The position numbers and the translations under genes were made by a program. Below the pieces are notes generated by a model. It ran no database searches, was not told the DNA's origin, and worked only from the letters and a program-made list of their open reading frames with translations. 64,000 bases of DNA from Sphaerisporangium melleum (GTDB lineage: Bacteria; Actinomycetota; Actinomycetes; Streptosporangiales; Streptosporangiaceae), in the NCBI RefSeq assembly GCF_014646695.1, contig NZ_BMNT01000012.1:15246-79245 (forward strand), given 5' to 3'. Positions 1-9,724 of the stretch are shown here, piece by piece. The first letter of the stretch is position 1, and every line of letters begins with the position of its first letter.

Positions 1-1194
1 GACCGACGCGCCGTCGGCGGTGCTGCCGCCGTTGACGTCCAGGCACTTGTTGCCGTAGACGCGCAGCTCACTGGCGCTGGTGGCGGTCCACTGCTGGTTG
101 CTCTGGCCGTTGCAGTCCCAGATCTGCGCCGCGGCGCCGTTGGACTGCGAAGCGCCGTTGACGTCCAGGCACCGCCCCGACGCCTGTGCCCGGATGGTGC
201 CCGTGCCGCCCGGCGACGGCGACGGGGACGGGGAGGGAGAGACCGTGGGCGACGGGGACGGCGACGGGCCGGGGTCACTGCCGAACTGGCTGAAGAATTT
301 CCACACCTCGCCCTTGGTCCAGGTGGTGACGCCGTTGTCGGAGTTGCTGCCGTCCACGGGGCCGGGCGTGTGGCCCTGGTCGAACGCGGCCCAGACGACC
401 GGATACCCCGCGCGGCAGCCCGAGTAGGTGGTGGTGATGTGCGTCAGGCTGCCCTGCGCCGGCTCGCGCGGGCTCTGGGCGGTACAGCCGTTGTTCCTGA
501 CGAACGTGTCGCGCAGCGACCGCCCCGCGGAGATGTTGAGCACGTTGTCCCTGATGCCGTGCAGTCCCATGTAGGCGACGGGCTGGGTGCCGCCGCTGCA
601 TCCGCTCAGCTGGCCGCCGGAGTAGACCGCGACCGCGCGGAAGACGTTCGAGCGGGAGCACGCGAGCGAGTAGCTCATGCCGCCGCCGTAGCTGAAGCCG
701 AGGGCGAAGCGCTGGGAGGTGTCGACGCACAGGCCGGCCTCGATCTGGCGCAGCATGTCGTCGACGAAGGTGGTGTCCTCGCCGCCGGAGTTGGCCCAGC
801 CGTTGCCGAGGCCCTGCGGCGCCACGAAGATCGCGCCATTGTTCGACAGCTGCCGGAGGCCGTAGTAGGACCAGGCGTACCCACTCGTGCCGCCCCCGTC
901 GACGTCACCGGCGGTGCCGCCGTTCCAGTGGAAACCGAAGAACACCCGGTACGGGGTGTTGTTCTGGTAGTTGTCGGGGAGCCGCAGGATGAAGGAGCGG
1001 TTCTTGCCACTGCTCTGAATCGTGTGCGATCCGCTGCTCAATGCCGGCGCCTTGCCGCACCCGGCGGTCGCCGCGAGAGCGCGCGCGGTCGAGGTGGAGG
1101 TGCCGGAGCTGTCGCTCAGCGCCGCGTGGCCCGTGGTCAGCACGAGAAGCGCCGCGGCCGCGATCGCTCCGAGGATGGATCTGCGCCTGGACAT
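1..1194 (-). CDS. Secreted CE1/PHB-depolymerase-like esterase with CBM13, 3' end outside window
   Basis: Open from ATG at 1194 (AAGGAG 7 bases upstream) to the window edge, with no stop in 398 visible residues. It begins with a short basic stretch and a hydrophobic signal peptide. The alpha/beta-hydrolase domain has the nucleophile elbow GFSYGGG and a candidate catalytic His in FDQGHTPG. A Ser-Pro linker follows, then the start of a ricin-type beta-trefoil (CBM13) with CLDVNG and IWDCNG repeats. The family includes feruloyl and acetylxylan esterases and short-chain PHB depolymerases, so the probable role is extracellular removal of ester side groups from plant polysaccharide. The substrate is inferred. 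It is a paralogue of the genes at 20249 and 37629. The catalytic part is certain as a family call; the C-terminus is unseen. Confidence 0.88.
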   Translation of the reverse strand, partial: MSRRRSILGAIAAAALLVLTTGHAALSDSSGTSTSTARALAATAGCGKAPALSSGSHTIQSSGKNRSFILRLPDNYQNNTPYRVFFGFHWNGGTAGDVDGGGTSGYAWSYYGLRQLSNNGAIFVAPQGLGNGWANSGGEDTTFVDDMLRQIEAGLCVDTSQRFALGFSYGGGMSYSLACSRSNVFRAVAVYSGGQLSGCSGGTQPVAYMGLHGIRDNVLNISAGRSLRDTFVRNNGCTAQSPREPAQGSLTHITTTYSGCRAGYPVVWAAFDQGHTPGPVDGSNSDNGVTTWTKGEVWKFFSQFGSDPGPSPSPSPTVSPSPSPSPSPGGTGTIRAQASGRCLDVNGASQSNGAAAQIWDCNGQSNQQWTATSASELRVYGNKCLDVNGGSTADGASV

Positions 1195-1388
1195 CACACC
1201 GCTCCTTCTACTGATCGGGTCTCGGAACATCCGGGTAGCGCGAACATTGCTCCTCCTGGTCGGGGGGATTCTCGGTCGGCCGGTGTGAACGGCTTTTCCT
1301 ATGGCGGACACCAGGCGGCCTCGGCGGATTCTCTCAGCGGTACGGAATCCGATTCGCCGGGATATCAAGGGGCGATTCAATAGAATTC

Positions 1389-1402
1389 TGTTAGCGTTAA
1401 CA
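1389..1402. promoter_or_regulatory. LacI-type operator, TGTTARCGYTAACA class
   Basis: TGTTAGCGTTAACA, a 14-base palindrome with one mismatched pair, about 195 bases upstream of the esterase start at 1194. The same class occurs at 21729 and 39518, and a half-match at 37508, each upstream of a secreted hydrolase gene. The central CG and palindromic form suit LacI-family repressors; the cognate protein is not identified. Confidence 0.6.
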
Positions 1403-1591
1403 CAAGGTTCGGCGTGTACCACTCCTTTCTTTCCGGCGACTCTGCGGACGAAGGTGCAGCGGAGCAAATATGACGGCGTCGAGATCTGTCAAGCGCCGGT
1501 CGCGCCCGTCGTTCCCTGCCGCACCTGACACGGCCCGTTCCCCGGGTGCCCGACCAGGGACGGCGGCCGGGCACCCTGCCGATCCGCCGGG

Positions 1592-1604
1592 CTGAAACTT
1601 TCAG
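1592..1604. promoter_or_regulatory. GAAA-N-TTTC palindrome, LacI-type operator
   Basis: CTGAAACTTTCAG, an odd-length 13-base palindrome around a central C, in the 868-base gap between the divergent esterase and beta-helix genes. It matches the GAAA-N-TTTC element known upstream of actinomycete xylanase genes. Similar sites occur at 31877, 32064, 33569, 37317 and 39242. The rest of this gap shows no convincing gene. Confidence 0.6.
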
Positions 1605-1761
1605 CGATCACGCCGGCCCCGCGCAGCGGCGGCCTCCGGGCAGCCGGGTCACCCGCTTCCCTCCGGCGACGTGCACGGGTCCGCCTGCGGCGATGCGCCG
1701 TCACCCCCGTGCGCGACCATGCCGCCGGCCCTCCGGAGCCCGGACCGTCGACGCGCCGCTA

Positions 1762-1790
1762 TTGACGGCCGACGTCATACGAATTACCTT
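1762..1790 (+). promoter_or_regulatory. Possible promoter for the beta-helix gene
   Basis: TTGACG and TACCTT separated by 17 bases, about 270 bases before the GTG start at 2063. The boxes fit the actinomycete housekeeping consensus; the long leader makes the assignment tentative. Confidence 0.35.
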
Positions 1791-2062
1791 CCACCAGACG
1801 GCTGGGATCACCGGCCGCCACAAGGGAAAGTGAGCGGCGATGAGCGGACCCGGCAGGCGGCGATCCCGCGGCACCGGCGGTCCGACGCCGCGATCCCGGC
1901 CCGGGCAGGCTCACACCGGCGCCGCGCCGAACGCCACCGGCGGAAAGTGCGGTACGCGTGTGCCGGCCGGACCGTGACGCTCGCGGGAACACCGCCAGAC
2001 CGCACCCGCCCGATCGGTGCCGGCCGGGCCTGCACTGACCACCCCCCATATTTGGAGTTGTC

Positions 2063-4465
2063 GTGTTCAAATCATCTTTGCCCGGGCTGCGAAGGATGGT
2101 GTCGGCCGGAGTCGCCGCACTGGGCTTGACCGCCGCGGCCGCGCTCTGGGCACCGGTCTCTCCGGTTTCCGCGGCCGTCACGACCCTTTATGCGTCTCCT
2201 TCCGGTTCCGGTTCCGACTGTTCCGCGGCGCAGCCGTGTTCGCTGGCGGCGGCGCAGACGGCGGTGCGGTCGATCAATGGGGCGATGTCGGGTGACATCG
2301 TGGTGCAGCTCGCCGATGGGGTGTACCGGCAGAGCGCGCCGCTGCGGTTCGCCGCGGCCGATTCGGGCAACAACGGCTACCGGGTGATCTGGCAGGCGGC
2401 ATCGGGCGCGCGCCCGGTGATCAGCGGCGCCCGGGCGGTGACCGGGTGGACGCAGGCCGACGCCGGCAAGAACATCTGGCGGGCCAGTGTGGGCACCGGG
2501 ATCGAGGCCCGCCAGCTGTACGTCAACGGCGCCCTCGCCACCCGGGCACGGACCCAGGTGAACCGGTCGGACTTCACCGCCACCACCACCGGGCTGCGCT
2601 TCACCAACTCCGCGCTGAACTACCTCAACAACCTGGCCGCCCAGAACCGGGTGGAGCTCGAAAGCGTCGGCTCCTTCACCGACCGGTACGTCACGGTGCA
2701 GAGCATCAGCGGGAACTTCCTCACGATGCAGCAGCCGGGCTGGAACAACAACACCTTCGGCTACGACACCTTCACCCGGCCGCACCGGGCCGGGCCGCTG
2801 TATCTGGCCAACGCCTATGAGTTCCTGGACTCCGCCGGCGAGTGGTACCTCAACACCGGCACCGGCACGCTGTACTACATCCCCCCGTCCGGGCAGAACA
2901 TCAACAACCTCGCCGTGGAACTGCCGGTCCTGCAGTCGCTGGTGAACGTCGGCGGCACCTACGACTCCCCCGCCCACCACCTCACCTTCAGCGGGATCAC
3001 CTTCACCGGCACCAGCTGGCTCGGCCCCAGCAGCAACCAGGGATTCGCCGACCAGCAGACCGGCTCCTACATCGCCGGGAACTACAACTGGCCCGCCGAC
3101 CGGCTCACCTCCTGCCAGGAAGGCTGCCAGGCGTTCGAGTCCGCGCGGCCCGGCTGGTTCCAGATGCCCGCCGCGGTGCAGGTGTCGGCCGCCAACAACA
3201 TCACCTTCACCGACTCGCAGTTCGTCAACCTGGGGCAGACCGCGATCGGCATCGGCAACGACGCCAACGCGCACGCCAGCGGGGTCGGGCTGGGCGCGTC
3301 CAACATCACGGTGACCCGCTCGGAGATCGCCCGCAACTCCGCGGGCGGCGTCGTGGCCGGCGGCGTGCGCGCCGACGCCCACCACCCCTCCGACCAGCGG
3401 ATGATCAACCGGGACATCACCATCACCAACAACCGCATCCACGACCTCGGCCTGGACTACCGCGGCATCGTCTCGGTCCTGACGACCTACGTCACCACCA
3501 GCGACGTGTCGCACAACGAGGTGTACAACCTGCCCTACACCGGCATGTCGATCGGCTACGGCTGGGGCGCCAACGAGCCCGGCGGCAACACCTCCTACAC
3601 GAACCGCGGCCTGTACAACTACCAGCCGCGGTACACCACCGCCACCACCGCCTCGAACAACCGGCTGGTGGGCAACTACGTGCACGACGTCATGCAGCAG
3701 ATGACCGACGGCGGATGCATCTACACCCTGTCCTGGAACCCCGGCGCGCAGATCACCGACAACTACTGCCTGCGCACCAACGGCTATTTCGGCGTCTACT
3801 TCGACGAGGGCTCCAAGTACTACACCGTCCGCAACAACGTCATGTCCTCCGTCGGCACCTGGGCCACCGCCAACTACTGGGGCGGGGAGAACATGGGCAA
3901 CTTCACCGTCACCGGCAACTGGACCAGCAACAGCAGCACCAACATCACCAACGGCGACCGCGGCAACGTCGTCAACAACAACGTCACGGTCAGCAACGGC
4001 CAGTGGCCCTCGGGCGCCCAGGCCGTGATGGCCGCGGCCGGACCGCAGACCGGCACCAACCCCTCCCCCTCCCCTGGCACCACGGGCACCATCCGGGCAC
4101 AGGCCTCGGGCCGGTGCCTGGACGTCAACGGCGCCTCCCAGACCAACGGCGCCGCCGCGCAGATCTGGGACTGCAACGGCCAGGCCAACCAGCAGTGGAA
4201 CGCCACCAGCGCCAGTGAGCTGCGGGTGTACGGAAACAAGTGCCTGGACGTGAACGGCGCCGGCACCGCCGACGGCACCGCGGTCATCATCTGGGACTGC
4301 AACAACCAGAACAACCAGAAGTGGCGCTTCAACAGCGACGGCACCATCACCGCTGTCGGCGCGAACAAGTGCCTGAGCCTGGCGAGCAACGGCACCGCCA
4401 ACGGCACCAAGGCCCAGATCGCGACCTGCAACGGCGCCACCGGCCAGAAGTGGACCCGCGGCTGA
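2063..4465 (+). CDS. Secreted right-handed beta-helix polysaccharide-acting protein with CBM13
   Basis: 800 residues from a GTG start with GGAG 5 bases upstream. Residues 1-37 form a signal peptide ending VSA. Residues 40-650 are Asn- and Thr-rich beta-helix coils (repeats such as NNITFTDSQFVNLG and NNRIHDLGLDYRG), as in pectate lyases and several glycosidase families. The opening LADGVYR...SGARAVTGW resembles a large actinobacterial beta-helix group that I tentatively compare with GH141. A short Pro-rich linker leads to a CBM13 trefoil (about 672-800) with three CLDVNG/WDCN-type repeats. Probable role: extracellular cleavage or binding of pectin, xylan or fucosylated glycan; the exact chemistry cannot be read. 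It is followed by a strong terminator. Confidence 0.82.
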   Translation: MFKSSLPGLRRMVSAGVAALGLTAAAALWAPVSPVSAAVTTLYASPSGSGSDCSAAQPCSLAAAQTAVRSINGAMSGDIVVQLADGVYRQSAPLRFAAADSGNNGYRVIWQAASGARPVISGARAVTGWTQADAGKNIWRASVGTGIEARQLYVNGALATRARTQVNRSDFTATTTGLRFTNSALNYLNNLAAQNRVELESVGSFTDRYVTVQSISGNFLTMQQPGWNNNTFGYDTFTRPHRAGPLYLANAYEFLDSAGEWYLNTGTGTLYYIPPSGQNINNLAVELPVLQSLVNVGGTYDSPAHHLTFSGITFTGTSWLGPSSNQGFADQQTGSYIAGNYNWPADRLTSCQEGCQAFESARPGWFQMPAAVQVSAANNITFTDSQFVNLGQTAIGIGNDANAHASGVGLGASNITVTRSEIARNSAGGVVAGGVRADAHHPSDQRMINRDITITNNRIHDLGLDYRGIVSVLTTYVTTSDVSHNEVYNLPYTGMSIGYGWGANEPGGNTSYTNRGLYNYQPRYTTATTASNNRLVGNYVHDVMQQMTDGGCIYTLSWNPGAQITDNYCLRTNGYFGVYFDEGSKYYTVRNNVMSSVGTWATANYWGGENMGNFTVTGNWTSNSSTNITNGDRGNVVNNNVTVSNGQWPSGAQAVMAAAGPQTGTNPSPSPGTTGTIRAQASGRCLDVNGASQTNGAAAQIWDCNGQANQQWNATSASELRVYGNKCLDVNGAGTADGTAVIIWDCNNQNNQKWRFNSDGTITAVGANKCLSLASNGTANGTKAQIATCNGATGQKWTRG

Positions 4466-4474
4466 GATCTCAAA

Positions 4475-4509
4475 GCCCCTCGCCGAGGCGACCCGCCCCG
4501 GCGAGGGGC
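4475..4509 (+). terminator. Hairpin terminator after the beta-helix gene
   Basis: Perfect 11-base arms GCCCCTCGCCG and CGGCGAGGGGC around a 13-base loop, 9 bases after the stop codon. There is no T-run, as is usual in high-GC actinomycetes. It may also serve the convergent response-regulator gene ending at 4545. Confidence 0.75.
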
Positions 4510-4544
4510 CTTCGCCCGCCCGCTGACGTGCCAGGCCTCGCGCG

Positions 4545-5234
4545 TCAGCGGCGGTGCGGCCGCTCCGCCTCCGGCCCGCCCGGCCGGCCCCGCAGGTAGG
4601 CGAGGACGGCCAGGACGCGCCGGTGGTCGTCCGCGGCCGGGGGCAGGTCGAGCTTGGTGAGGATGCCCGCGATGTGCTTGGCCACCGCGGCCTCGGTGAC
4701 CACCAGCGCGCGGGCGATGGCGGCGTTGGAGCGGCCCTCCGCGACCAGGCCGAGGACCTCCCGCTCGCGCGGGGTGAGCCGGGCCAGCGGCCGGCGGCGG
4801 CTGTTGAGCAGTTGCCGCACGACCTCCGGGTCCACGACCGTGTGTCCCTCCGCGACCCGCTCCACCGCCGCCACGAACTCCCGCACGTCGCCGATGCGGT
4901 CTTTCAGCAGGTACCCGATGCCCGTACCGCCGCCGGAGTCGAGCAGCTCGGCGGCGTAGGTCTGCTCGACGTACTGGCTGAGCACCAGCACGGCGAGCCC
5001 CGGATAAGCGGCGCGCAGCGCGAGCGCGGCGCGCAGCCCCTCGTCGGTGAAGCCGGGCGGCATGCGCACGTCGACCACGACGATGCCGGGCTCGTGCTCG
5101 GCCACGGCGGCGACCAGCGCCGCGCCGTCGCCGACCGAGGCGACGACCTCGTGGCCGAACCGCTCGAGGAGCCCGGCGAGCCCTTCGCGCAGCAGCACGC
5201 CGTCCTCGGCGAGGGCTATTCGGAGACGGGACAC
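4545..5234 (-). CDS. NarL/LuxR-family response regulator
   Basis: 229 residues from a GTG start. The receiver domain (1-125) has the acidic pocket AED and phospho-acceptor Asp55 in VVVDVRMP. The C-terminal LuxR helix-turn-helix (about 150-215) has LTPREREVLGLVAEGRSN. It overlaps the 3' end of the histidine kinase gene by 19 bases, so the two are cotranscribed and translationally coupled. The neighbouring ABC exporter at 6535-9707 is the likely target operon, by context. Confidence 0.92.
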   Translation of the reverse strand: MSRLRIALAEDGVLLREGLAGLLERFGHEVVASVGDGAALVAAVAEHEPGIVVVDVRMPPGFTDEGLRAALALRAAYPGLAVLVLSQYVEQTYAAELLDSGGGTGIGYLLKDRIGDVREFVAAVERVAEGHTVVDPEVVRQLLNSRRRPLARLTPREREVLGLVAEGRSNAAIARALVVTEAAVAKHIAGILTKLDLPPAADDHRRVLAVLAYLRGRPGGPEAERPHRR

Positions 5235-6424
5235 GGGATCTCCACACGCAGCGTCGTCGGCCCGCCGGGCGGGCTGGACAGGGTCATCTCGCCGTCGGTC
5301 ACGGCGACGCGGTCGGCGAGCCCGGCCAGCCCGGACCCGCCCGCAGGGTCGGCGCCGCCCACGCCGTCGTCGCCGATCTCCACCACCAGCGCGCCGTCCT
5401 GAAGCCGGCCGTACACGAAACCGCGCCGCGCCCGGCTGTGCTTGGCGATGTTCGCCATCGCCTCAGAGACGACGTAGTAGGCGGTGGCCTCGATCGACGG
5501 CGGCAACCGGCCGGGCAGCGCGACGTCGACGTCGACCGGGACGGGCGAGCGGCCGGCCACCTCGCGTACGGCGGCGCCGAGCCCCCGGTCGGTGAGCACC
5601 TGGGGATGGACGCCCCGGATCAGCTCGCGCAGCTCGGCCAGGGCGCGTTTGGCCTCCTCGTGCGCCTCGGCGAGCTGCGCCTCGGCGGGCGACCCCGGCG
5701 GCAGGTCGAGCCGGGCGAGGCCGAGCTTCATGCTCAGGGAGACGAGGCGCTGCTGGGCGCCGTCGTGCAGGTCGCGCTCGATCCGGCGGCGTTCGGCCTC
5801 GAACGCGTCGACCAGGCGAGCGCGGGAGCGGATGATCTCGGCGTCGCCCGGCGCGAGGACGGCGCGGGTGAGCAGGGCGCGGGTGCCCGCCCACGCGGCG
5901 GCCAGGTAGGCGAACAGCGGGAACATCAGCAGCCCCACCGCGAACAGCGGCAGGCCGTCCAGCGGCCTCATGCCGGGCTGGAACGGCGCCGACATCAACA
6001 GCAGCGGCAGCCAGAGCGCCGACGAGACCAGCCCGATGTCCATCAGCCACAGCACCGACACCGCGACGACGGTGAACCCCAGCTCCCGCCAGGTCACCTG
6101 CTCGCGCAGCCGGGTGGCGAGCCAGGCCCGCGGACCCGGCCGCGGTGGTTTCAGGTGCGGGTCGCCCGCGGGCGCGCGGTCCACCAGGCGCAGCCGCCAC
6201 CGCTCGAACGCCGCGGCCGGCGGCGTGAGCACGGCCACGGCGAGCAGCGCGGCGAAGGTCGCGAGCCCGGCACCGTAGGCGTAGGCCGCGTAGATCACCA
6301 TGCAGGCGGCCACAGCGTGCACCGCGCTGCACAGCAGGTAGGCGAGCGAACGCCAGGGCCACGACGAACGCAGGAACGCCGCCGGACTGCGGGTGATCGC
6401 CGCCAGGGCGGTACGGGCGAGCAC
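5216..6424 (-). CDS. Two-component sensor histidine kinase, HisKA_3 type
   Basis: 402 residues from a GTG start. The N-terminal half has several hydrophobic segments (about 25-70, 115-145 and 155-185) and no obvious extracytoplasmic sensor domain, so the stimulus is probably sensed in or at the membrane. The dimerisation helix carries His220 in [15 protein letters not shown]. The HATPase_c domain has an N-box (ANIAKHSRA) and G-boxes ([17 protein letters not shown]). It partners the response regulator at 4545. The gene is divergent from the ABC ATPase gene, with 110 bases between the starts, an arrangement seen in antibiotic or envelope-stress sensing modules. Confidence 0.9.
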   Translation of the reverse strand: MLARTALAAITRSPAAFLRSSWPWRSLAYLLCSAVHAVAACMVIYAAYAYGAGLATFAALLAVAVLTPPAAAFERWRLRLVDRAPAGDPHLKPPRPGPRAWLATRLREQVTWRELGFTVVAVSVLWLMDIGLVSSALWLPLLLMSAPFQPGMRPLDGLPLFAVGLLMFPLFAYLAAAWAGTRALLTRAVLAPGDAEIIRSRARLVDAFEAERRRIERDLHDGAQQRLVSLSMKLGLARLDLPPGSPAEAQLAEAHEEAKRALAELRELIRGVHPQVLTDRGLGAAVREVAGRSPVPVDVDVALPGRLPPSIEATAYYVVSEAMANIAKHSRARRGFVYGRLQDGALVVEIGDDGVGGADPAGGSGLAGLADRVAVTDGEMTLSSPPGGPTTLRVEIPCPVSE

Positions 6425-6534
6425 TCCCCGACGTTAGCCCATCGGGAGGCGCGGGCGCGGTAGTGCCAGGTCTACCTTGCTGTCTCGTCCCAGCACCAGT
6501 GCGCCAGCCCGGCACGGGCGGTTGGCTTGACGGC

Positions 6535-7320
6535 ATGCACTCGACGACGCGCACCGGCGGCCGGGACGCCGCCGCGCACCCTGGTCCGGAGACCGTGCGC
6601 CTTACGGCGGTGCGCCGGCTGTACGGCACGGCGGCCCGCACGGTGAAGGCCCTCGACGGGGTGACGGCGAGCTTCCACGCGGGCACCCTTACGGCGATCA
6701 TGGGGCCGTCGGGGTCCGGCAAGTCCACCCTGCTGCAGTGCGCGGCGGGGCTGGACCGGCCGACCGATGGCACGGTCGTCATCGACGGCACCGACCTCGG
6801 CTCGCTGAGCGAGCACGGCCTGACCCTGCTGCGCCGCGAGCGGGTGGGGTTCGTCTTCCAGGCGTTCAACCTGGTGTCCGCGCTCACCGCCGAGCAGAAC
6901 GTGGCGTTGCCGCTGCGTCTGGCCGGCCGCGCGGCGCCGCCCGGCCTGGTCCGGGCGGCGCTGGCGGAGGTCGGCCTCGCCGACCGGGCGGGACATCGGC
7001 CGAGCGGGCTTTCCGGGGGCGAGCAGCAGCGCGTGGCCATCGCGCGTGCGCTGATCACCAAGCCCGCCGTGGTGTTCGCCGACGAGCCGACCGGCCAGCT
7101 CGACTACAGGGTGTCCCGCCAGATCCTCGGCATGCTGCGCGGGCTGGTCGACGACCACGGGCAGACGATGATCATGGTGACGCACGATCCGGTGACGGCC
7201 TCCTACGCCGACCGGGTGCTGTTCCTCGCCGACGGGCGGGTGGTGGACGAGTACGCCGGCACCGTCACCGCCGAACTGGTCGCCGCCCGGATGACCGCCC
7301 TGGAGGCCGCGCCGTGCTGA
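6535..7320 (+). CDS. ABC exporter ATP-binding protein, LolD/MacB type
   Basis: 261 residues from ATG at 6535; an upstream GTG/ATG in frame would add an unlikely Pro- and Cys-rich leader. Walker [11 protein letters not shown]-loop QAFN, signature [15 protein letters not shown], Walker [10 protein letters not shown] and the switch His in MVTHDP are all present. No strong ribosome binding site precedes the start, so it may be leaderless or use a weak site. The stop codon overlaps the permease GTG (GTGCTGA at 7314-7320), showing an obligate pair. Together they likely export a lipophilic compound or extrude a membrane-active agent under control of the adjacent two-component system. Confidence 0.93.
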   Translation: MHSTTRTGGRDAAAHPGPETVRLTAVRRLYGTAARTVKALDGVTASFHAGTLTAIMGPSGSGKSTLLQCAAGLDRPTDGTVVIDGTDLGSLSEHGLTLLRRERVGFVFQAFNLVSALTAEQNVALPLRLAGRAAPPGLVRAALAEVGLADRAGHRPSGLSGGEQQRVAIARALITKPAVVFADEPTGQLDYRVSRQILGMLRGLVDDHGQTMIMVTHDPVTASYADRVLFLADGRVVDEYAGTVTAELVAARMTALEAAPC

Positions 7321-9707
7321 CCTTCGCGACGTTGCGGGAGCGGTGGGCCTCCTTCGCCGGCGGGTTCACCGTGCTGGTGCTCGGCATGACGATGGTGTCG
7401 ATGAGCGTCCTGGCGCTGGCCTCGGCCGGGGCGAGGGTGCCCGAGCGGCTGGCGGGGGCGCCGGTGTTCGTCTCGGTGCCGATGCCCGAGCGTGGCGACG
7501 GCGACTTCGCCCCGGACCGCCCGTGGTCGCCCGACATGGTCGCGTCGCTGCGGGAGCGGCTGGCCGCGATCCCCGGAGTGGCGCACGCCATACCCGATCG
7601 GACGTTCTACGCGCAGCCCGTCATCGGCGGCAGGCCTGTGGCGGGTGAGCAGGGGTACGCCTGGTCGGCGGCGATGCTGGCGCCGTACCGGCTGACGGCG
7701 GGCACCGCGCCACGGGAGGGCGAGGTGGCGCTGGACCGGTCGCTCGGCCTCGCGCCGGGGGCGCGGGTGCCGGTGCTCACGGTGCACGGGCCGGTGACGT
7801 ACACGGTGTCCGGCACGGTGAACGGTCCGGGGGTGTACCTGAGCGACGCGGAGGCGGCCCGCGTCTCGGCGGGGGTGCGCGCGATCGGCCTGGTCACCGA
7901 GCCGGGGGCGGACATCCCCGCGGTCGCCGCGGCCGCACGGGCGGCGGCGGGCCCGGCCGGGGTGGTGCGCACCGGGGACGGGCGCGGTGTCCTTGAGTCC
8001 CGGGACCACGAGCGGACCCGCTGGATCGGCCTGCAGGTGCTCACCGGCATGGCCGCGCTGTCCGCGTTCGTGTCGGTCCTTGTGGTGGCGTCGGCGTTCG
8101 CGGTGGGGGTGGCGCAGCGGCGCCGGGAGTTCGGGCTGCTGCGCGCCATCGGCGCGACGCCGCGCCAGGTGCGCCGGATGGTGTACGGCGAGGCGCTGGT
8201 GGTCGGGGTCGTCGCGACGGCGGGCGGCGTCGCCGCCGGCGCGTCACTCGGTCCCGTACTGGGAGACCTGCTGGTCAGGGTCGGCTTCGAGCCGCCGGGC
8301 TTCGCCGTGGAGGTTTCGCCGCCGCCGCTCGCGGGCTCGTTCGCGGTGGGCGTGGTCGTCACGCTGGCGGGGGTGTGGTCGGCGTCCCGCCGCGCGGCGC
8401 GGATACCTCCGCTGGAGGCGCTGCGCGAGGCCGAGGTGGACGACCGTCCGATGCCGCTCGTGCGGTGGATCGCCGGGGCGGCGTGCTGCGCGCTGGGCCT
8501 GGCCGCCGCGGCGGACGCGGCCGCCTCGGACGGCTCGGACGCGTTCGTGATGTCGGGCCTGGTCGCGGCGATGGGGGTGATCGCGGGGCTCGCGCTGCTG
8601 TCCCCGGCGGTGGTGCCGCCGGTGGCGCGGCTGCTGTCGTGGCCGCTGGCCCGGGGACGCGGGGCGACCGGGATGCTGGTCCGGGAGAGCGCGCTGACCG
8701 CGGTCCGCCGCACCGCGGCCACGGCCACGCCGGTGCTGGTCACGGTGGGGTGCACGGTGCTGATCACCGGGATGGTGCAGACGACCGCGGCGGGGTTCGC
8801 GCAGGCGCGCGCCACCACGATCCGGGCGGACGCGGTGATCGTGCCGGATGGCACGCCCGGTCTGACCGACGCGGCGGCGTCGGCGGGAGGTGCGGAGTCG
8901 TCGCTGTTCAGCGGGCTGTTCGAGCCGGACGGCGGCGTCCTGAGCGTCATCGGCGCCACGCCGGAGCTGCTGGAGCGCGCGGGCGACGTCCAGGTGGTGT
9001 CCGGCTCGCTCGACGCGCTGCGCGGCGACGACCGTGTGCTCGTGGCGGACTGGCTGGCCGCCGACCGCGGGCTGCGGCCGGGCGCGAAGCTGCCGGTGTC
9101 GTTCGAGGACGGCACCTCGGCGTCGCCGACCGTGGCCGGCGTGATCCGGGACGCGGACGCCGACGTGCTGCTCTCCCGGAGCCTGCTCCGCGCGCACGAC
9201 CCGGTGGCCCTCGCCAGAGAGGCGTACGTCGCGGGCGCGCCCACACCACCCGGCGCGGGGGCCCGGGTGGTGGACGTCACCACCTACGCCGTGGAGGCCG
9301 ACGCGCAGGAGGACCGGCTGGTGTGGATCGCCACCGCGCTCCTGGTCCTGGTGTCCACGGTCTACGCCGGTGCGGCGATCGTGAACACGATGGTGATGTC
9401 GGCGGCCGGGCGCGTCCGCGACCTCACGGTGCTGCGCCTGTCCGGCGCGACCGGCCGGCAGGTGGCCTGGGCCGTGGCCGCCGAGGCGGTGCTGGTGGTG
9501 CTGCTCGGCACCGGGCTGGGGCTGGTGGTGGCGCTGCCCGCGCTGCTGGGCATGCGACGCGCCTTCACCACGGCCATGCACACCGACGTGCCGCTCGTGG
9601 TGCCCTGGCCGCTCATCACCGGGGTGATCGCCGTCTGCCTGACCCTCGCCGCCTGCTCGGCCGCACTGGCCGCACGCCCCGCCACGCGACACGCGGCGAG
9701 GCGCTGA
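7314..9707 (+). CDS. FtsX/MacB-type ABC permease
   Basis: 797 residues from GTG at 7314, preceded by GGAGG 8 bases away and overlapping the ATPase stop. The first hydrophobic segment (about 15-40) is followed by an extracytoplasmic domain. A first FtsX domain carries QRRREFGLLRAIGATPRQVRRMV, and a second FtsX domain near the C-terminus carries VRDLTVLRLSGATGRQV and two closing membrane segments. Two FtsX domains in one chain of about 800 residues is the usual actinobacterial arrangement. The substrate cannot be inferred from sequence. Confidence 0.92.
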   Translation: MLTFATLRERWASFAGGFTVLVLGMTMVSMSVLALASAGARVPERLAGAPVFVSVPMPERGDGDFAPDRPWSPDMVASLRERLAAIPGVAHAIPDRTFYAQPVIGGRPVAGEQGYAWSAAMLAPYRLTAGTAPREGEVALDRSLGLAPGARVPVLTVHGPVTYTVSGTVNGPGVYLSDAEAARVSAGVRAIGLVTEPGADIPAVAAAARAAAGPAGVVRTGDGRGVLESRDHERTRWIGLQVLTGMAALSAFVSVLVVASAFAVGVAQRRREFGLLRAIGATPRQVRRMVYGEALVVGVVATAGGVAAGASLGPVLGDLLVRVGFEPPGFAVEVSPPPLAGSFAVGVVVTLAGVWSASRRAARIPPLEALREAEVDDRPMPLVRWIAGAACCALGLAAAADAAASDGSDAFVMSGLVAAMGVIAGLALLSPAVVPPVARLLSWPLARGRGATGMLVRESALTAVRRTAATATPVLVTVGCTVLITGMVQTTAAGFAQARATTIRADAVIVPDGTPGLTDAAASAGGAESSLFSGLFEPDGGVLSVIGATPELLERAGDVQVVSGSLDALRGDDRVLVADWLAADRGLRPGAKLPVSFEDGTSASPTVAGVIRDADADVLLSRSLLRAHDPVALAREAYVAGAPTPPGAGARVVDVTTYAVEADAQEDRLVWIATALLVLVSTVYAGAAIVNTMVMSAAGRVRDLTVLRLSGATGRQVAWAVAAEAVLVVLLGTGLGLVVALPALLGMRRAFTTAMHTDVPLVVPWPLITGVIAVCLTLAACSAALAARPATRHAARR

Positions 9708-9724
9708 CCGTCACCGGGGGCGGC

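Noticed and set aside
2072-3685. Long antisense frame under the beta-helix gene
   Set aside because: Low-complexity Val/Gly composition, no signal or domain, and no ribosome binding site; shadow of the real gene.
6738-7313. Upstream extension of the FtsX permease
   Set aside because: It is out-of-frame reading of the ATPase gene; the GTG at 7314 has a GGAGG site and starts a proper membrane segment.
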